Assembly: GCA_019239785.1 (NCBI GenBank)
Contig: JAFAZM010000002.1
Coordinates: 1-12,660 of the forward strand
DNA: 12,660 nucleotides
Direction of reading: 5' to 3'
From: Sphingomonadaceae bacterium
GTDB lineage: Bacteria > Pseudomonadota > Alphaproteobacteria > Sphingomonadales > Sphingomonadaceae
Part shown: positions 1-6,084 of the stretch, piece by piece
How the letters are laid out: each line of letters opens with the position of its first letter
Numbering within the stretch: the stretch's first letter is position 1
Notes under the pieces: generated by a model
What the model saw: only the letters and a program-made list of their open reading frames with translations
The model's database searches: none
Told to the model about the DNA's origin: nothing
Program-made: the position numbers and the translations under genes

Positions 1-1
1 C

Positions 2-664
2 GTCCGGCCGGACCTGGCCCAGGAGGCGCTGCGGCTCGGCCGCATTCTGGCCGGGCTGCTGTCCGAGGAGGCCGAAGTGCTCGGCCTGCTGGCCCTGATG
101 GAGCTCCAGGCGTCGCGCTTCGCGGCGCGCACCGGCCCGGACGGCGCCCTCATCCCACTCGACCGACAGGATCGCGGGCGCTGGGACCGGTTGCTGATCG
201 GCCGCGGCCTCGACGCGCTAGCCCGCGCCGAGACGCTGGCCGGCGCCGAGCCCGAGTGGGGGCCCTATCTGCTGCAGGCCGCGCTCGCCGCCTGCCACGC
301 CCGCGCGCGCCGCGCCGAGGATACCGATTGGCCGCGCATCGCCGCGCTTTACGATCGGCTGCGCATCGTGCTGCCTTCGCTTGTGGTCGACCTCAATCGC
401 GCGATCGCTCACGCCATGGCCTTCGGTCCCGAAGCGGGCCTCAGGCTGCTCGACGAGATCGCTGGCGCCGCCGCCTTGCGCAACTATGCGCCTCTGCCGG
501 CGGCGCGCGGCGACTTCCTGTTCCGGACCGGCCGAACGGCCGAAGCGCGCGCGGAATTCGAGGCCGCGGCTTGGCTCACCCGCAACGCGCGGGAAAAGGC
601 CTTCCTCCTCGCGCGGGCGGAGGCTTGCAAAGGCGCTGAATCCAACCTCCAAGGTGCGGGATGA
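2..664 (+). CDS. ECF42-type RNA polymerase sigma factor, C-terminal part (5' end outside window)
   Basis: The gene is open from the first bases of the window, and 220 residues are visible. They match the long C-terminal extension (DUF6596) of group ECF42 sigma factors, not the sigma2/sigma4 DNA-binding core, which must lie upstream. Family hallmarks seen are EVLGLLALMELQASR, PLDRQDRGRWDRLLI, GPYLLQAALAACHARA, DWPRIAALYDRL, VDLNRAIAHAMAFGPEAGL, and a closing helical, TPR-like segment LFRTGRTAEARAEFEAAAWL. Members are usually about 400 residues, so roughly half is present. ECF42 factors recruit RNA polymerase to a small regulon and commonly sit beside YCII/DGPF-domain genes. Such a gene would be expected upstream, out of view. 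The stop TGA (662-664) overlaps the next start as ATGA, suggesting translational coupling. The family call is firm; the regulon is unknown. Confidence 0.9.
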   Translation, partial: VRPDLAQEALRLGRILAGLLSEEAEVLGLLALMELQASRFAARTGPDGALIPLDRQDRGRWDRLLIGRGLDALARAETLAGAEPEWGPYLLQAALAACHARARRAEDTDWPRIAALYDRLRIVLPSLVVDLNRAIAHAMAFGPEAGLRLLDEIAGAAALRNYAPLPAARGDFLFRTGRTAEARAEFEAAAWLTRNAREKAFLLARAEACKGAESNLQGAG

Positions 665-2337
665 AGGAAAGAACCGGTTTCGATCTCGACCGCGACGCGC
701 TGCGGAAACGGGTAGGGGAAAAGACCTTCGCCCGCGGCGAAGCCTATCACAAAGGCGGTCAGGTCCTCATCCTCAGCGCCGAACCCGGCCGTGTGCTGGC
801 GCAGGTCGCCGGCAGCGACGATTATCGGACCGAGCTTATCGGTGTTGGCGCAGCGATCGGGGGCGCCTGCTCCTGTCCGGCATTCGGGGATTCGGGCTTT
901 TGCAAGCATATGGTCGCGGTCGCCCTGGCCGCCAATGCCGCGGGCAAGAACGCCGGCGGTACCGGCACGATCCCTCGCATTCGCAAGCACCTGCAGGAGC
1001 GCGGGATCGAGGCGCTGGTCGATATGATCGTCGGTTTCGCCGAGCGCGATCCGGCCCTCTTCCGCAGGCTGGACCTGGCCTCGATGAACGAGAGCGGCGA
1101 TACCAAGGCCGTCGAAGCCGGCTTGCGGAAGGCGATCGACAGCGCGACGCGGACCAGAGACTATGTGGAATATCGCGAGGCGCCCGCCTGGGCGGCCGGC
1201 GTGAACGAGGCGCTCGATGCGCTTGCCGAGCTTTTGCCCGCCGGCCGTGCAACCCTTGGGCTCCAGCTGTCCGAGCGCGCGCTGGACCGTATCGAAGAGG
1301 CACTCGGATCGATCGACGATTCCGACGGCTATTGCGGCGGCCTGCTGGAACGTGCGCGGGACATTCACCTGGAGGCCTCTTCGGCGACGCGGCCGGAACC
1401 GGTCGCCTTCGCACGCGCGCTTTTCCGGCGTGAGATGGAGAGCGGCCATGACGCTTTCGACGGCGCTTCGGGCCTCTATGCCGACGTGCTCGGCGAGTCC
1501 GGGCTGGCGGAATATCGCCGGCTCGCTTCGGAAGCCTGGGAGAAGCTGCCGGCGTATCAGGCCGGCAGGGGAAGCTACGATGAATTCTCCCATGAACGTT
1601 ATCGTCTCGAGGACATTCTCGATTCCTTCGCCGAGCGCGACGGCGATCTCGAGGCGCGCATCGCCCTCCGCGCCCGGGACTTGTCCTCGCCCGCCGCCTA
1701 TCTGAAGCTGGCCGCCTTCTGCCTCGAGCAGGGCAGGGGCGAGGAGGCGCTTCGCCGGGCTGAGGAAGGACTCTGGATATTCGAGGACGGCCGCCCGGAC
1801 GAAAGGCTGCTGCTGTTCACGGCCGACCTCCTCGCCAAGGCCGGCCGGGCGGGTGATGCCGAGACCCATGTGTGGCGTGGCTTCGAAAAGGCGCCGAGCC
1901 CTGCTTTCTATGCGCGCCTTTGTAGCCTGGGCGGCGAGGCGGCGCGCGAGCGTGCGATCGCTTTCCTGGAATTCCGTCTCGTCGGCGTACAGGCGAGCCG
2001 GCATCATTTTCCGGCCGATCTTCTGGTCGACATCCTGATCGGGGAGAGACGAGCGGACGCGGCCTGGACGGTCGTCAAGCGGTATGGCGCATCCGCGCGG
2101 GTGAAGGAGGAACTCGCACGCATGAGCGAAGCGGCGTTCCCGAGGGAAGCACGGGAGGTCTTTGCCGAGCGGGTCGAGCAACTGATCCTCTTCGGCGGCA
2201 ATGCCGGCTATGCGGAAGCCGTCGCGCTGATCGGTCGCATGGGCCGCCTGACCGGCGCAGCCGAGCAGGCCGCCTATGTCGATGGGATCAGGACGCGGCA
2301 TGGGCGCAAGCGAAACCTGATGAAGCTGCTTGGGTGA
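661..2337 (+). CDS. SWIM zinc-finger protein with DUF6880-like helical repeat region
   Basis: This 558-residue cytoplasmic protein carries a clear SWIM finger, C70-x-C72-x8-C81-x-H83 (CSCPAFGDSGFCKH), near the N terminus. The preceding residues 10-65 form the small beta-rich region usual in front of SWIM. The rest is alpha-helical, resembling DUF6880/TPR-like repeats, with IDDSDGYCGGLLERA at about residues 217-231 and repeat-like helices at about 340-420. It closes with a basic tail, RHGRKRNLMKLL. SWIM domains bind zinc and mediate DNA or protein contacts; no enzymatic domain is visible, so it may be an adaptor. The ATG at 661 overlaps the sigma-factor stop and has AAGG (651-654) six bases upstream. 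The next gene starts four bases after its stop. SWIM assignment is certain, the DUF6880 name is from memory of the family, and the biological role is unknown. Confidence 0.88.
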   Translation: MKERTGFDLDRDALRKRVGEKTFARGEAYHKGGQVLILSAEPGRVLAQVAGSDDYRTELIGVGAAIGGACSCPAFGDSGFCKHMVAVALAANAAGKNAGGTGTIPRIRKHLQERGIEALVDMIVGFAERDPALFRRLDLASMNESGDTKAVEAGLRKAIDSATRTRDYVEYREAPAWAAGVNEALDALAELLPAGRATLGLQLSERALDRIEEALGSIDDSDGYCGGLLERARDIHLEASSATRPEPVAFARALFRREMESGHDAFDGASGLYADVLGESGLAEYRRLASEAWEKLPAYQAGRGSYDEFSHERYRLEDILDSFAERDGDLEARIALRARDLSSPAAYLKLAAFCLEQGRGEEALRRAEEGLWIFEDGRPDERLLLFTADLLAKAGRAGDAETHVWRGFEKAPSPAFYARLCSLGGEAARERAIAFLEFRLVGVQASRHHFPADLLVDILIGERRADAAWTVVKRYGASARVKEELARMSEAAFPREAREVFAERVEQLILFGGNAGYAEAVALIGRMGRLTGAAEQAAYVDGIRTRHGRKRNLMKLLG

Positions 2338-2341
2338 CGGG

Positions 2342-2935
2342 ATGCGCCGCGCGGAAATCGAGGAGCAGAACCGCCATCTTCTGGCCCGCCAACGACAGTT
2401 CCGCATAGCTGCCGATGTCGTGACCGACGCCTGGGCGGCCTTGCCGGAGGTCCGGGCGGTGGCGGTAATCGGGTCGGTCGCAAAAGCGCTTTGGATGGAG
2501 GTGCCGAGATTCAGGGAGTTTCGCCGTCTCGGCATCGAGCTCTGGCATGAATGCAAGGATCTCGACCTCGCTTTGTGGCTCGACACGCTCGCCGGCCTCG
2601 GCGAAATCCGACGCGCCGCGGCCAAGGCGCTACGCGAGGCCTTCGAAGCCGGAACAGGCGTCAGCGTGGTCAGCCAGCAACTCGACGTGTTCCTCATCGA
2701 ACCCGGCACCGACCGCTACATCGGCCGGCTTTGCTCTTTCGCAACCTGCCCCAAGGGCAAAGACGATTGCCTCGTCCCCGGCTGCGGCGACACGCCCTTC
2801 AACAAGGTCGTCTTCGGTTTTGAGCCGAACGCAGATCTTCTCGCGTCGGCAGGTTTCGCGAAGCTTTACGAACGAGGGGCCGGGCGGCTGCGCTCCGCGC
2901 TCGACCTGCCGGAACCGGAAGCCGGCACGCGCTGA
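2342..2935 (+). CDS. Nucleotidyltransferase-fold protein with four-cysteine cluster
   Basis: The 197-residue product shows the three-part signature of the pol-beta/minimal nucleotidyltransferase fold. G44-S45 follows a hydrophobic strand (VAVIGS), D73-x-D75 lies in KDLDLALW, and a third acidic D115 lies in QLDVFLI. All three metal-binding carboxylates are therefore present, so catalysis is plausible. The GS-to-DxD spacing (27 residues) is longer than in typical MNT proteins, with an inserted helix containing several Trp/Arg residues. After the third Asp comes a cysteine cluster, C131-x4-C136-x6-C143-x4-C148, a probable zinc site. The ATG at 2342 is preferred; an in-frame TTG at 2330 would overlap the preceding stop. 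The ribosome binding site is weak, consistent with coupling to the SWIM gene. No HEPN partner was seen. Substrate (RNA, protein or small molecule) cannot be told. Confidence 0.75.
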   Translation: MRRAEIEEQNRHLLARQRQFRIAADVVTDAWAALPEVRAVAVIGSVAKALWMEVPRFREFRRLGIELWHECKDLDLALWLDTLAGLGEIRRAAAKALREAFEAGTGVSVVSQQLDVFLIEPGTDRYIGRLCSFATCPKGKDDCLVPGCGDTPFNKVVFGFEPNADLLASAGFAKLYERGAGRLRSALDLPEPEAGTR

Positions 2936-2938
2936 GCG

Positions 2939-3583
2939 TCAGAGCTTGCTGCTCGCGGCCCGCCATTTGACCGACAGCTCGATCCCGCTGCCAATCGGCA
3001 ACAGCGCCGACTGCATGTCGGAAAGCGCGCGCACCGCAGCGCGATAGGCGCGGGCGTCGGGACGCGCGATGTCCGGCTCGATCATATTGTCGGCCGCGAC
3101 GATCGCCTCGTCCGAGAGCTTCGGATGGAATGCCTCGAGGCAGAGGACGTAGAGGTCCTTCCAGATGTCGAGCAGGACGAAATCGAACGGGCCGGGATCG
3201 GCGTCGATCAAAGCGACCGCGTCGCCGAGGCGGAAGTCGACCACGCCGCCAAGGCCGGCCCGTTCGATCTGGGTCCGCGCCTCCGCCTGCTTGTAGTCCG
3301 CGAGGTCCATCGTGATCAGAATGCCGCCGACCTGCCGCGCGGCATCGGCGAGGAAGAGCGTCGAATAGCCGTAGCTGGTGCCGAGCTCGAGGATCCGGGC
3401 CGGCCGCCGCGCCAGGATCAGGCTGTGCAGGAACGCGCCCACCTCCGGCCCCACCGGCAGCAGGAATTCGTCGCGCCGCGCGAGCATCGCGCCGCCCATC
3501 GCCGCCTGCCTCGCCATCTCCTCGGTGCGGCGGCGTTCATAATCGGCATGGACTGCCGCAACCGCGGGATCGGAAAAGCGCAT
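2939..3583 (-). CDS. Class I SAM-dependent O-methyltransferase (methyltransferase family 3 type)
   Basis: This 214-residue soluble enzyme transfers a methyl group from S-adenosylmethionine, probably to a hydroxyl of a catechol-like or other small acceptor. The Rossmann motif I is ARILELGTSYGYSTLFLA (residues 62-79). The acidic residue of strand 2 is D93 in TMDLADYK, motif FDFVLLDIWKDLY carries D139, and ADNMIEP carries D165-N166. These match the metal-binding positions of cation-dependent family 3 methyltransferases. The start at 3583 has GAGGAG ten bases upstream on the minus strand. The frame stays open much further upstream, but that extension is antisense to tag and lacks homology. It converges with the nucleotidyltransferase gene (3-base gap) and diverges from tag. 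The acceptor is unknown. Confidence 0.87.
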   Translation of the reverse strand: MRFSDPAVAAVHADYERRRTEEMARQAAMGGAMLARRDEFLLPVGPEVGAFLHSLILARRPARILELGTSYGYSTLFLADAARQVGGILITMDLADYKQAEARTQIERAGLGGVVDFRLGDAVALIDADPGPFDFVLLDIWKDLYVLCLEAFHPKLSDEAIVAADNMIEPDIARPDARAYRAAVRALSDMQSALLPIGSGIELSVKWRAASSKL

Positions 3584-3694
3584 GGCAGGCAAGCTCCTCG
3601 ATGGCCGGATGGGATGCCCGCACCGATATGGCGAAAGCAAGCCGTTTCCGGACGCAGCATGCCGAGCTAGATTGATTCCGACGGGAGGGACGGA

Positions 3695-4246
3695 ATGACC
3701 ATTCGTTGCGCATGGGCCGGCGCCGATCCGTTGATGCAGGCCTATCACGATTCCGAATGGGGCGTGCCGGAGCGCGATCCGCGGATGCTGTGGGAGACCT
3801 TGATGCTCGAGGGCTTCCAGGCCGGCCTGTCCTGGAGCGTCATCCTTCGCAAGCGCGAGGCGTTCCGCGCCGCCTTCGCCGGCTTCGATCCTCAGGCGGT
3901 CGCGCGGTTCGGCGAGGCGGACGTCGTGCGGCTGCTCGCCGATCCCGGCATCGTCCGCGCCCGCGCCAAGATCGAGGCGACGATCCAGGGTGCGCGGATC
4001 TGGTGCGGGATGATGGCGCGGGGCGAGGATTTCGCCGCCTTCTGCTGGGCGTTCACCGGCGGAGCGCCGCTGATCGGCGACGGCCGCAACGTGCCGGCCA
4101 GGACCGCATTGTCCGAGACCATCTCGGTCGAGCTGAAGCGCCGCGGCTTCAAGTTCGTCGGGCCGACCATCGTCTATGCCTGGATGCAGGCGGTCGGGCT
4201 GGTCAACGATCACGCCTGGGACTGCTTCCGCCGCGGCGAGGTCTGA
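3695..4246 (+). CDS. tag: DNA-3-methyladenine glycosylase I
   Basis: Tag removes 3-methyladenine from alkylated DNA, starting base excision repair in the cytoplasm. The 183-residue product is close to the E. coli length. The family zinc site is complete: C5 (RCAWAG), H18 (YHDSEWGVP), and a C-terminal His/Cys pair in NDHAWDCFR. Y17, E39 and W47 (LEGFQAGLSW) align, offset by one, with the E. coli base-recognition residues Y16, E38 and W46. RKREAFRAAF and GFKFVGPTIVYAWMQAVGLV are further signatures. The start at 3695 has GGGAGG six bases upstream. The gene converges with the XRE regulator across only four bases and has no obvious adaptive-response neighbours (ada, alkB), so it is probably constitutive. 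Identification is very secure. Confidence 0.97.
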   Translation: MTIRCAWAGADPLMQAYHDSEWGVPERDPRMLWETLMLEGFQAGLSWSVILRKREAFRAAFAGFDPQAVARFGEADVVRLLADPGIVRARAKIEATIQGARIWCGMMARGEDFAAFCWAFTGGAPLIGDGRNVPARTALSETISVELKRRGFKFVGPTIVYAWMQAVGLVNDHAWDCFRRGEV

Positions 4247-4250
4247 CCCT

Positions 4251-4466
4251 TTACTCCTCCGCCCAGCGGAAGACCTCGTCGAGGCCGACCCCGAAGACGT
4301 CTGCGATGCGGAAGGCGGTCTCCAGGGTCGGCGAATATTTGCCCTGCTCGATCGCCGCCACGGTCTGGCGGGTGACGCCGATCTTCTCGCCGAGCTCCGC
4401 CTGGGTCATCTCGCCGGCATGGAAGCGCAGCACCCTGAGGCTGTTGGTGAGCCGCCGCCCGCTCAT
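4251..4466 (-). CDS. Short XRE-family HTH transcriptional regulator
   Basis: The 71-residue protein is essentially a bare Cro/C1-type helix-turn-helix. MTQAELGEKIG (residues 20-30) is helix 2, VTRQTVAAIEQGKYSP (31-46) is the turn and recognition helix, and LETAFRIADVFGVGLDEVF (48-66) supplies helices 4-5. There is no ligand or oligomerisation domain, so it should act as a small dimeric repressor. The ATG at 4466 overlaps the stop of the upstream membrane-protein gene as ATGA and is preferred. Another ATG six bases upstream (4472) would add two residues. This regulator type is commonly encoded with small multi-helix membrane proteins, as here. The palindrome at 5344-5371 ahead of the operon is its likely binding site, implying autorepression; that link is inference. 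Confidence 0.9.
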   Translation of the reverse strand: MSGRRLTNSLRVLRFHAGEMTQAELGEKIGVTRQTVAAIEQGKYSPTLETAFRIADVFGVGLDEVFRWAEE

Positions 4467-4888
4467 TGCCATCCCAGCCGGTAGGACAGCACGATGGCAA
4501 GGCAGCGGATCAACTCGGCGGCGACGATTGCGAACAAAGCGGCATTGACGATGGCGATGCCCTGCTGGCTGAACGGCATGAACATGCCGACGACGATCAT
4601 CCCCGCGAGCAGCGCGAGATAGGCGAAGCTGGAGCTGCGCGCCGCAATGGCGCGGTCGCGCTCATCGGCGGGCTCGCGCGCCTGGGCGCCGAGCCGCAGC
4701 ATCAGGACGAGGCGGCCGCCGATCTCGATTGCCACTCGCACCGCCGAGGCGATGCCGAGCAGCAGGAGGAAGCGGCCCATGCTCGGCCCGCCCGCCGCCG
4801 CCTCCCGGCCGAAGAGATAGAAGAAGGGGACATAGCCGATCAGCATGCCCGCGATCGCCAGCCAGGCGAGCTTCTCGCGCCAGGCCAT
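4463..4888 (-). CDS. Four-helix membrane protein, sister of the upstream gene (DUF2178-like)
   Basis: This 141-residue protein has four predicted membrane helices at about residues 7-27, 38-66, 88-105 and 109-136. A charged loop between helices 2 and 3 contains D75-E-R-D-R79 and then AIAARSSSFAY. The neighbouring gene product has the same length, topology and DERxR motif at the same residue number, so the two are tandem paralogues that have diverged strongly. The DERxR loop followed by a helix resembles DUF2178-type proteins, but the exact family name is tentative. The start at 4888 lies one base after the upstream stop, and the stop overlaps the regulator start. The cassette of two membrane proteins plus XRE regulator suggests a membrane-sensing or regulator-sequestering unit; no activity has been seen or can be assigned. 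Confidence 0.82.
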   Translation of the reverse strand: MAWREKLAWLAIAGMLIGYVPFFYLFGREAAAGGPSMGRFLLLLGIASAVRVAIEIGGRLVLMLRLGAQAREPADERDRAIAARSSSFAYLALLAGMIVVGMFMPFSQQGIAIVNAALFAIVAAELIRCLAIVLSYRLGWQ

Positions 4889-4889
4889 G

Positions 4890-5315
4890 TCAGGCCGCCA
4901 TCCGCCGGTACGCGGCGAGCTCGAGCCCGTAGCGCACGGATTCGCTGAGGATGAAGACGAAGAGCAAGGCGTTCACCACGAAGAAGGTGCGCCAGTAGAA
5001 GGCGCTGGCGACGATCACCGCGAAGATGCCGGCGGAAAGCAGGGCATAGGCCTTGCGGGCCGCTTCGCCGGCGATCATGCGCTCGCGCTCGTCCAGGCGC
5101 GTCTGCGCCTCCTTGGGATTTAGCACCGCGACGACGATGTGGGCGGCGACGGTGACAATGGTCAGCCAGATGACGACCGGGACGGTCAAGGCGAGCAGAT
5201 AGGGCTCGTCCGGCGCGCCGGCGGCCAGGGCCCGGCCGACCGTCGTGAAATACCAGCCCCAGCCACCGAGATTGGCGAGCAGGGCGATCCATCGGCTCTT
5301 CTCGTTGAAGGTCAT
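4890..5315 (-). CDS. Four-helix membrane protein, first gene of the XRE cassette (DUF2178-like)
   Basis: The 141-residue product has predicted membrane helices at about residues 8-30, 39-65, 89-108 and 111-134. D75-E-R-E-R79 lies in the loop between helices 2 and 3, followed by the amphipathic stretch MIAGEAARKAY. It is the tandem paralogue of the next gene. The start at 5315 is well supported by GGAGAG (5321-5326, minus strand) with a five-base spacer. A -35/-10 pair lies just upstream, giving a leader of only about 25 bases. As the promoter-proximal gene it should be the most highly expressed member of the cassette. Aromatic residues cluster in helix 1 (WGWYF) and helix 3 (FYWRTFF). Function is unknown; it may hold or signal to the XRE regulator, which is a guess from the operon layout. 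Confidence 0.82.
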   Translation of the reverse strand: MTFNEKSRWIALLANLGGWGWYFTTVGRALAAGAPDEPYLLALTVPVVIWLTIVTVAAHIVVAVLNPKEAQTRLDERERMIAGEAARKAYALLSAGIFAVIVASAFYWRTFFVVNALLFVFILSESVRYGLELAAYRRMAA

Positions 5316-5343
5316 CGCGACTCTCCATGTTCGAAATTACAAG

Positions 5344-5375
5344 CATGATGTTATATATTTTTAACATCATGTCAA
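5344..5375 (-). promoter_or_regulatory. Promoter of the XRE cassette overlapped by a 10-bp inverted-repeat operator
   Basis: On the minus strand TTGACA (5375-5370) is followed after 16 bases by TAACAT (5353-5348), a good sigma70-type -35 with a fair -10. The arms CATGATGTTA (5344-5353) and TAACATCATG (5362-5371) are perfect inverted repeats around an 8-base all-A/T spacer. One arm covers the -10 and the other most of the -35, so a dimer bound here would block transcription. The block is strikingly A/T-rich against its GC-rich surroundings. The best candidate ligand is the XRE regulator encoded by the third gene of the operon. The site also lies 50-80 bases ahead of the divergent GNAT gene, so it could influence both directions. 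Protein identity is inferred. Confidence 0.65.
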
Positions 5376-5422
5376 ATGAAAATTACCTTGGCGAAATCAA
5401 CGGCCTGTGCGAGGAGCGAGCG

Positions 5423-5833
5423 ATGCGGGAAGCCGACGCGACCGACGCCGACGAGGTGATCGCCCTCTGGGAGGTCTGCGGGCTGACCCGGACGTGGAAC
5501 GATCCGGCCGCGGATTTCGCGCGCGCGATCGAAGGGCCGGCCTCGGCGGTGCTCGTGCTGCGCGAAGGCGATGCGCTCGCCGCCAGCGTCATGGTCGGCC
5601 ATGACGGCCATCGCGGCTGGGTCTATTATCTCGCGGTGGCGCCGGATCGGCGGCGGGCCGGGCTTGGGCGCAGGATGATGGCGGCTGCGGAAGCCTGGCT
5701 GCGGGCGCGCGGCGCGCCCAAGCTCCAGCTCATGGTCCGCGCGGACAATGAGGCGGCGCTTGGTTTCTACGAGGCGCTCGGCCTCGAGCGGCAGCCCGTG
5801 GTGACCCTGGGCCGCTTCCTCAGCGACAACTGA
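5423..5833 (+). CDS. GNAT-family acetyltransferase, YpeA-like
   Basis: The 136-residue cytoplasmic enzyme should transfer an acetyl group from acetyl-CoA to an amine. It closely follows the E. coli YpeA pattern. VIALWEVCGLTRTWNDP (12-28) is the conserved N-terminal stretch and GHDGHRGWVYYLAVAP (59-74) leads into the core. R77-R-A-G80-L-G82 is the acetyl-CoA pyrophosphate-binding motif, and ADNEAALGFYEALGLE (107-122) is the usual C-terminal signature. The start at 5423 is chosen because GAGGAG (5411-5416) lies six bases upstream and the family homology begins here. The frame is open back to 5327, but the added 32 residues come from the A/T-rich promoter island. It diverges from the XRE cassette. 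YpeA substrates are not established, so the acceptor remains unknown. Confidence 0.9.
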   Translation: MREADATDADEVIALWEVCGLTRTWNDPAADFARAIEGPASAVLVLREGDALAASVMVGHDGHRGWVYYLAVAPDRRRAGLGRRMMAAAEAWLRARGAPKLQLMVRADNEAALGFYEALGLERQPVVTLGRFLSDN

Positions 5834-5849
5834 GCGGTGCATCGCCGCG

Positions 5850-5974
5850 GACAAGGCGGTCAATCCCACCGGGCCGCCGGCGACGATCAGCACGGGCGCC
5901 GTCCGGCTCGGCCCTCGTCCCTCTCTCCTCCGTTCGCGGTCGGTCCGGCGCTGGGGCCCACTTTGTGCGGCCAA
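5850..5974 (-). pseudogene. Possible N-terminal remnant of a FAD-dependent monooxygenase
   Basis: Read on the minus strand, this gap encodes APVLIVAGGPVGLT. That is almost identical to the FAD-binding N-terminal strand-loop-helix (GxGxxG region, typically PVLIVGGGPVGLT) of aromatic-ring monooxygenases. The third glycine context is kept, although the first Gly of the motif is replaced by Ala. An in-frame ATG exists at 5974, but the residues between are Arg-rich and unlike the family. After GLT the resemblance stops, and the frame continues as antisense to the GNAT gene. Either a monooxygenase gene was truncated when its neighbours were joined, or the resemblance is chance in GC-rich DNA. Only about 14 residues support the call. 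Confidence 0.27.
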
Positions 5975-6084
5975 GCCCCCGCGCTATCAAGCGGCGGCGC
6001 AGGGGGCTACTTGGCGGCGCTCCCGCAGCGCCGGGCCCGGCACGCTTGCCGCTGGCCAAACCGCTGGATAAGCATGAGGAAATG

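Noticed and set aside
484..2709. 741-residue open frame on the minus strand antisense to the sigma factor, SWIM and nucleotidyltransferase genes
   Set aside because: It has no recognisable domain and Arg/Ala/Gly-biased composition, and it lies opposite three genes with clear family motifs. Long antisense frames are expected in GC-rich DNA.
2342..2935. HEPN-MNT toxin-antitoxin module
   Set aside because: A HEPN partner would be needed next door. The adjacent genes are a SWIM protein and a convergent methyltransferase, and the GS-to-DxD spacing is not that of MNT antitoxins.
3645..3673. Promoter for tag (TTTCCG-17-TAGATT)
   Set aside because: The spacing is right but both boxes match poorly, so it is not listed as a feature.
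3584..4213. N-terminal extension of the O-methyltransferase frame by 210 residues
   Set aside because: The extension is entirely antisense to tag or within the divergent spacer and has no homology. A start with GAGGAG lies at 3583, where the methyltransferase family begins.
5327..5422. 32-residue N-terminal extension of the GNAT protein
   Set aside because: It is encoded by the A/T-rich promoter island with an Ile/Met/Asn bias unlike the gene. GAGGAG and the YpeA-like homology both point to the ATG at 5423.
6016..6032. Hairpin GGCGCT-CCCGC-AGCGCC as a terminator after the GNAT gene
   Set aside because: It is a short 6-bp stem with no T-run, lying nearly 200 bases downstream of the stop; such stems are common by chance at this GC content.
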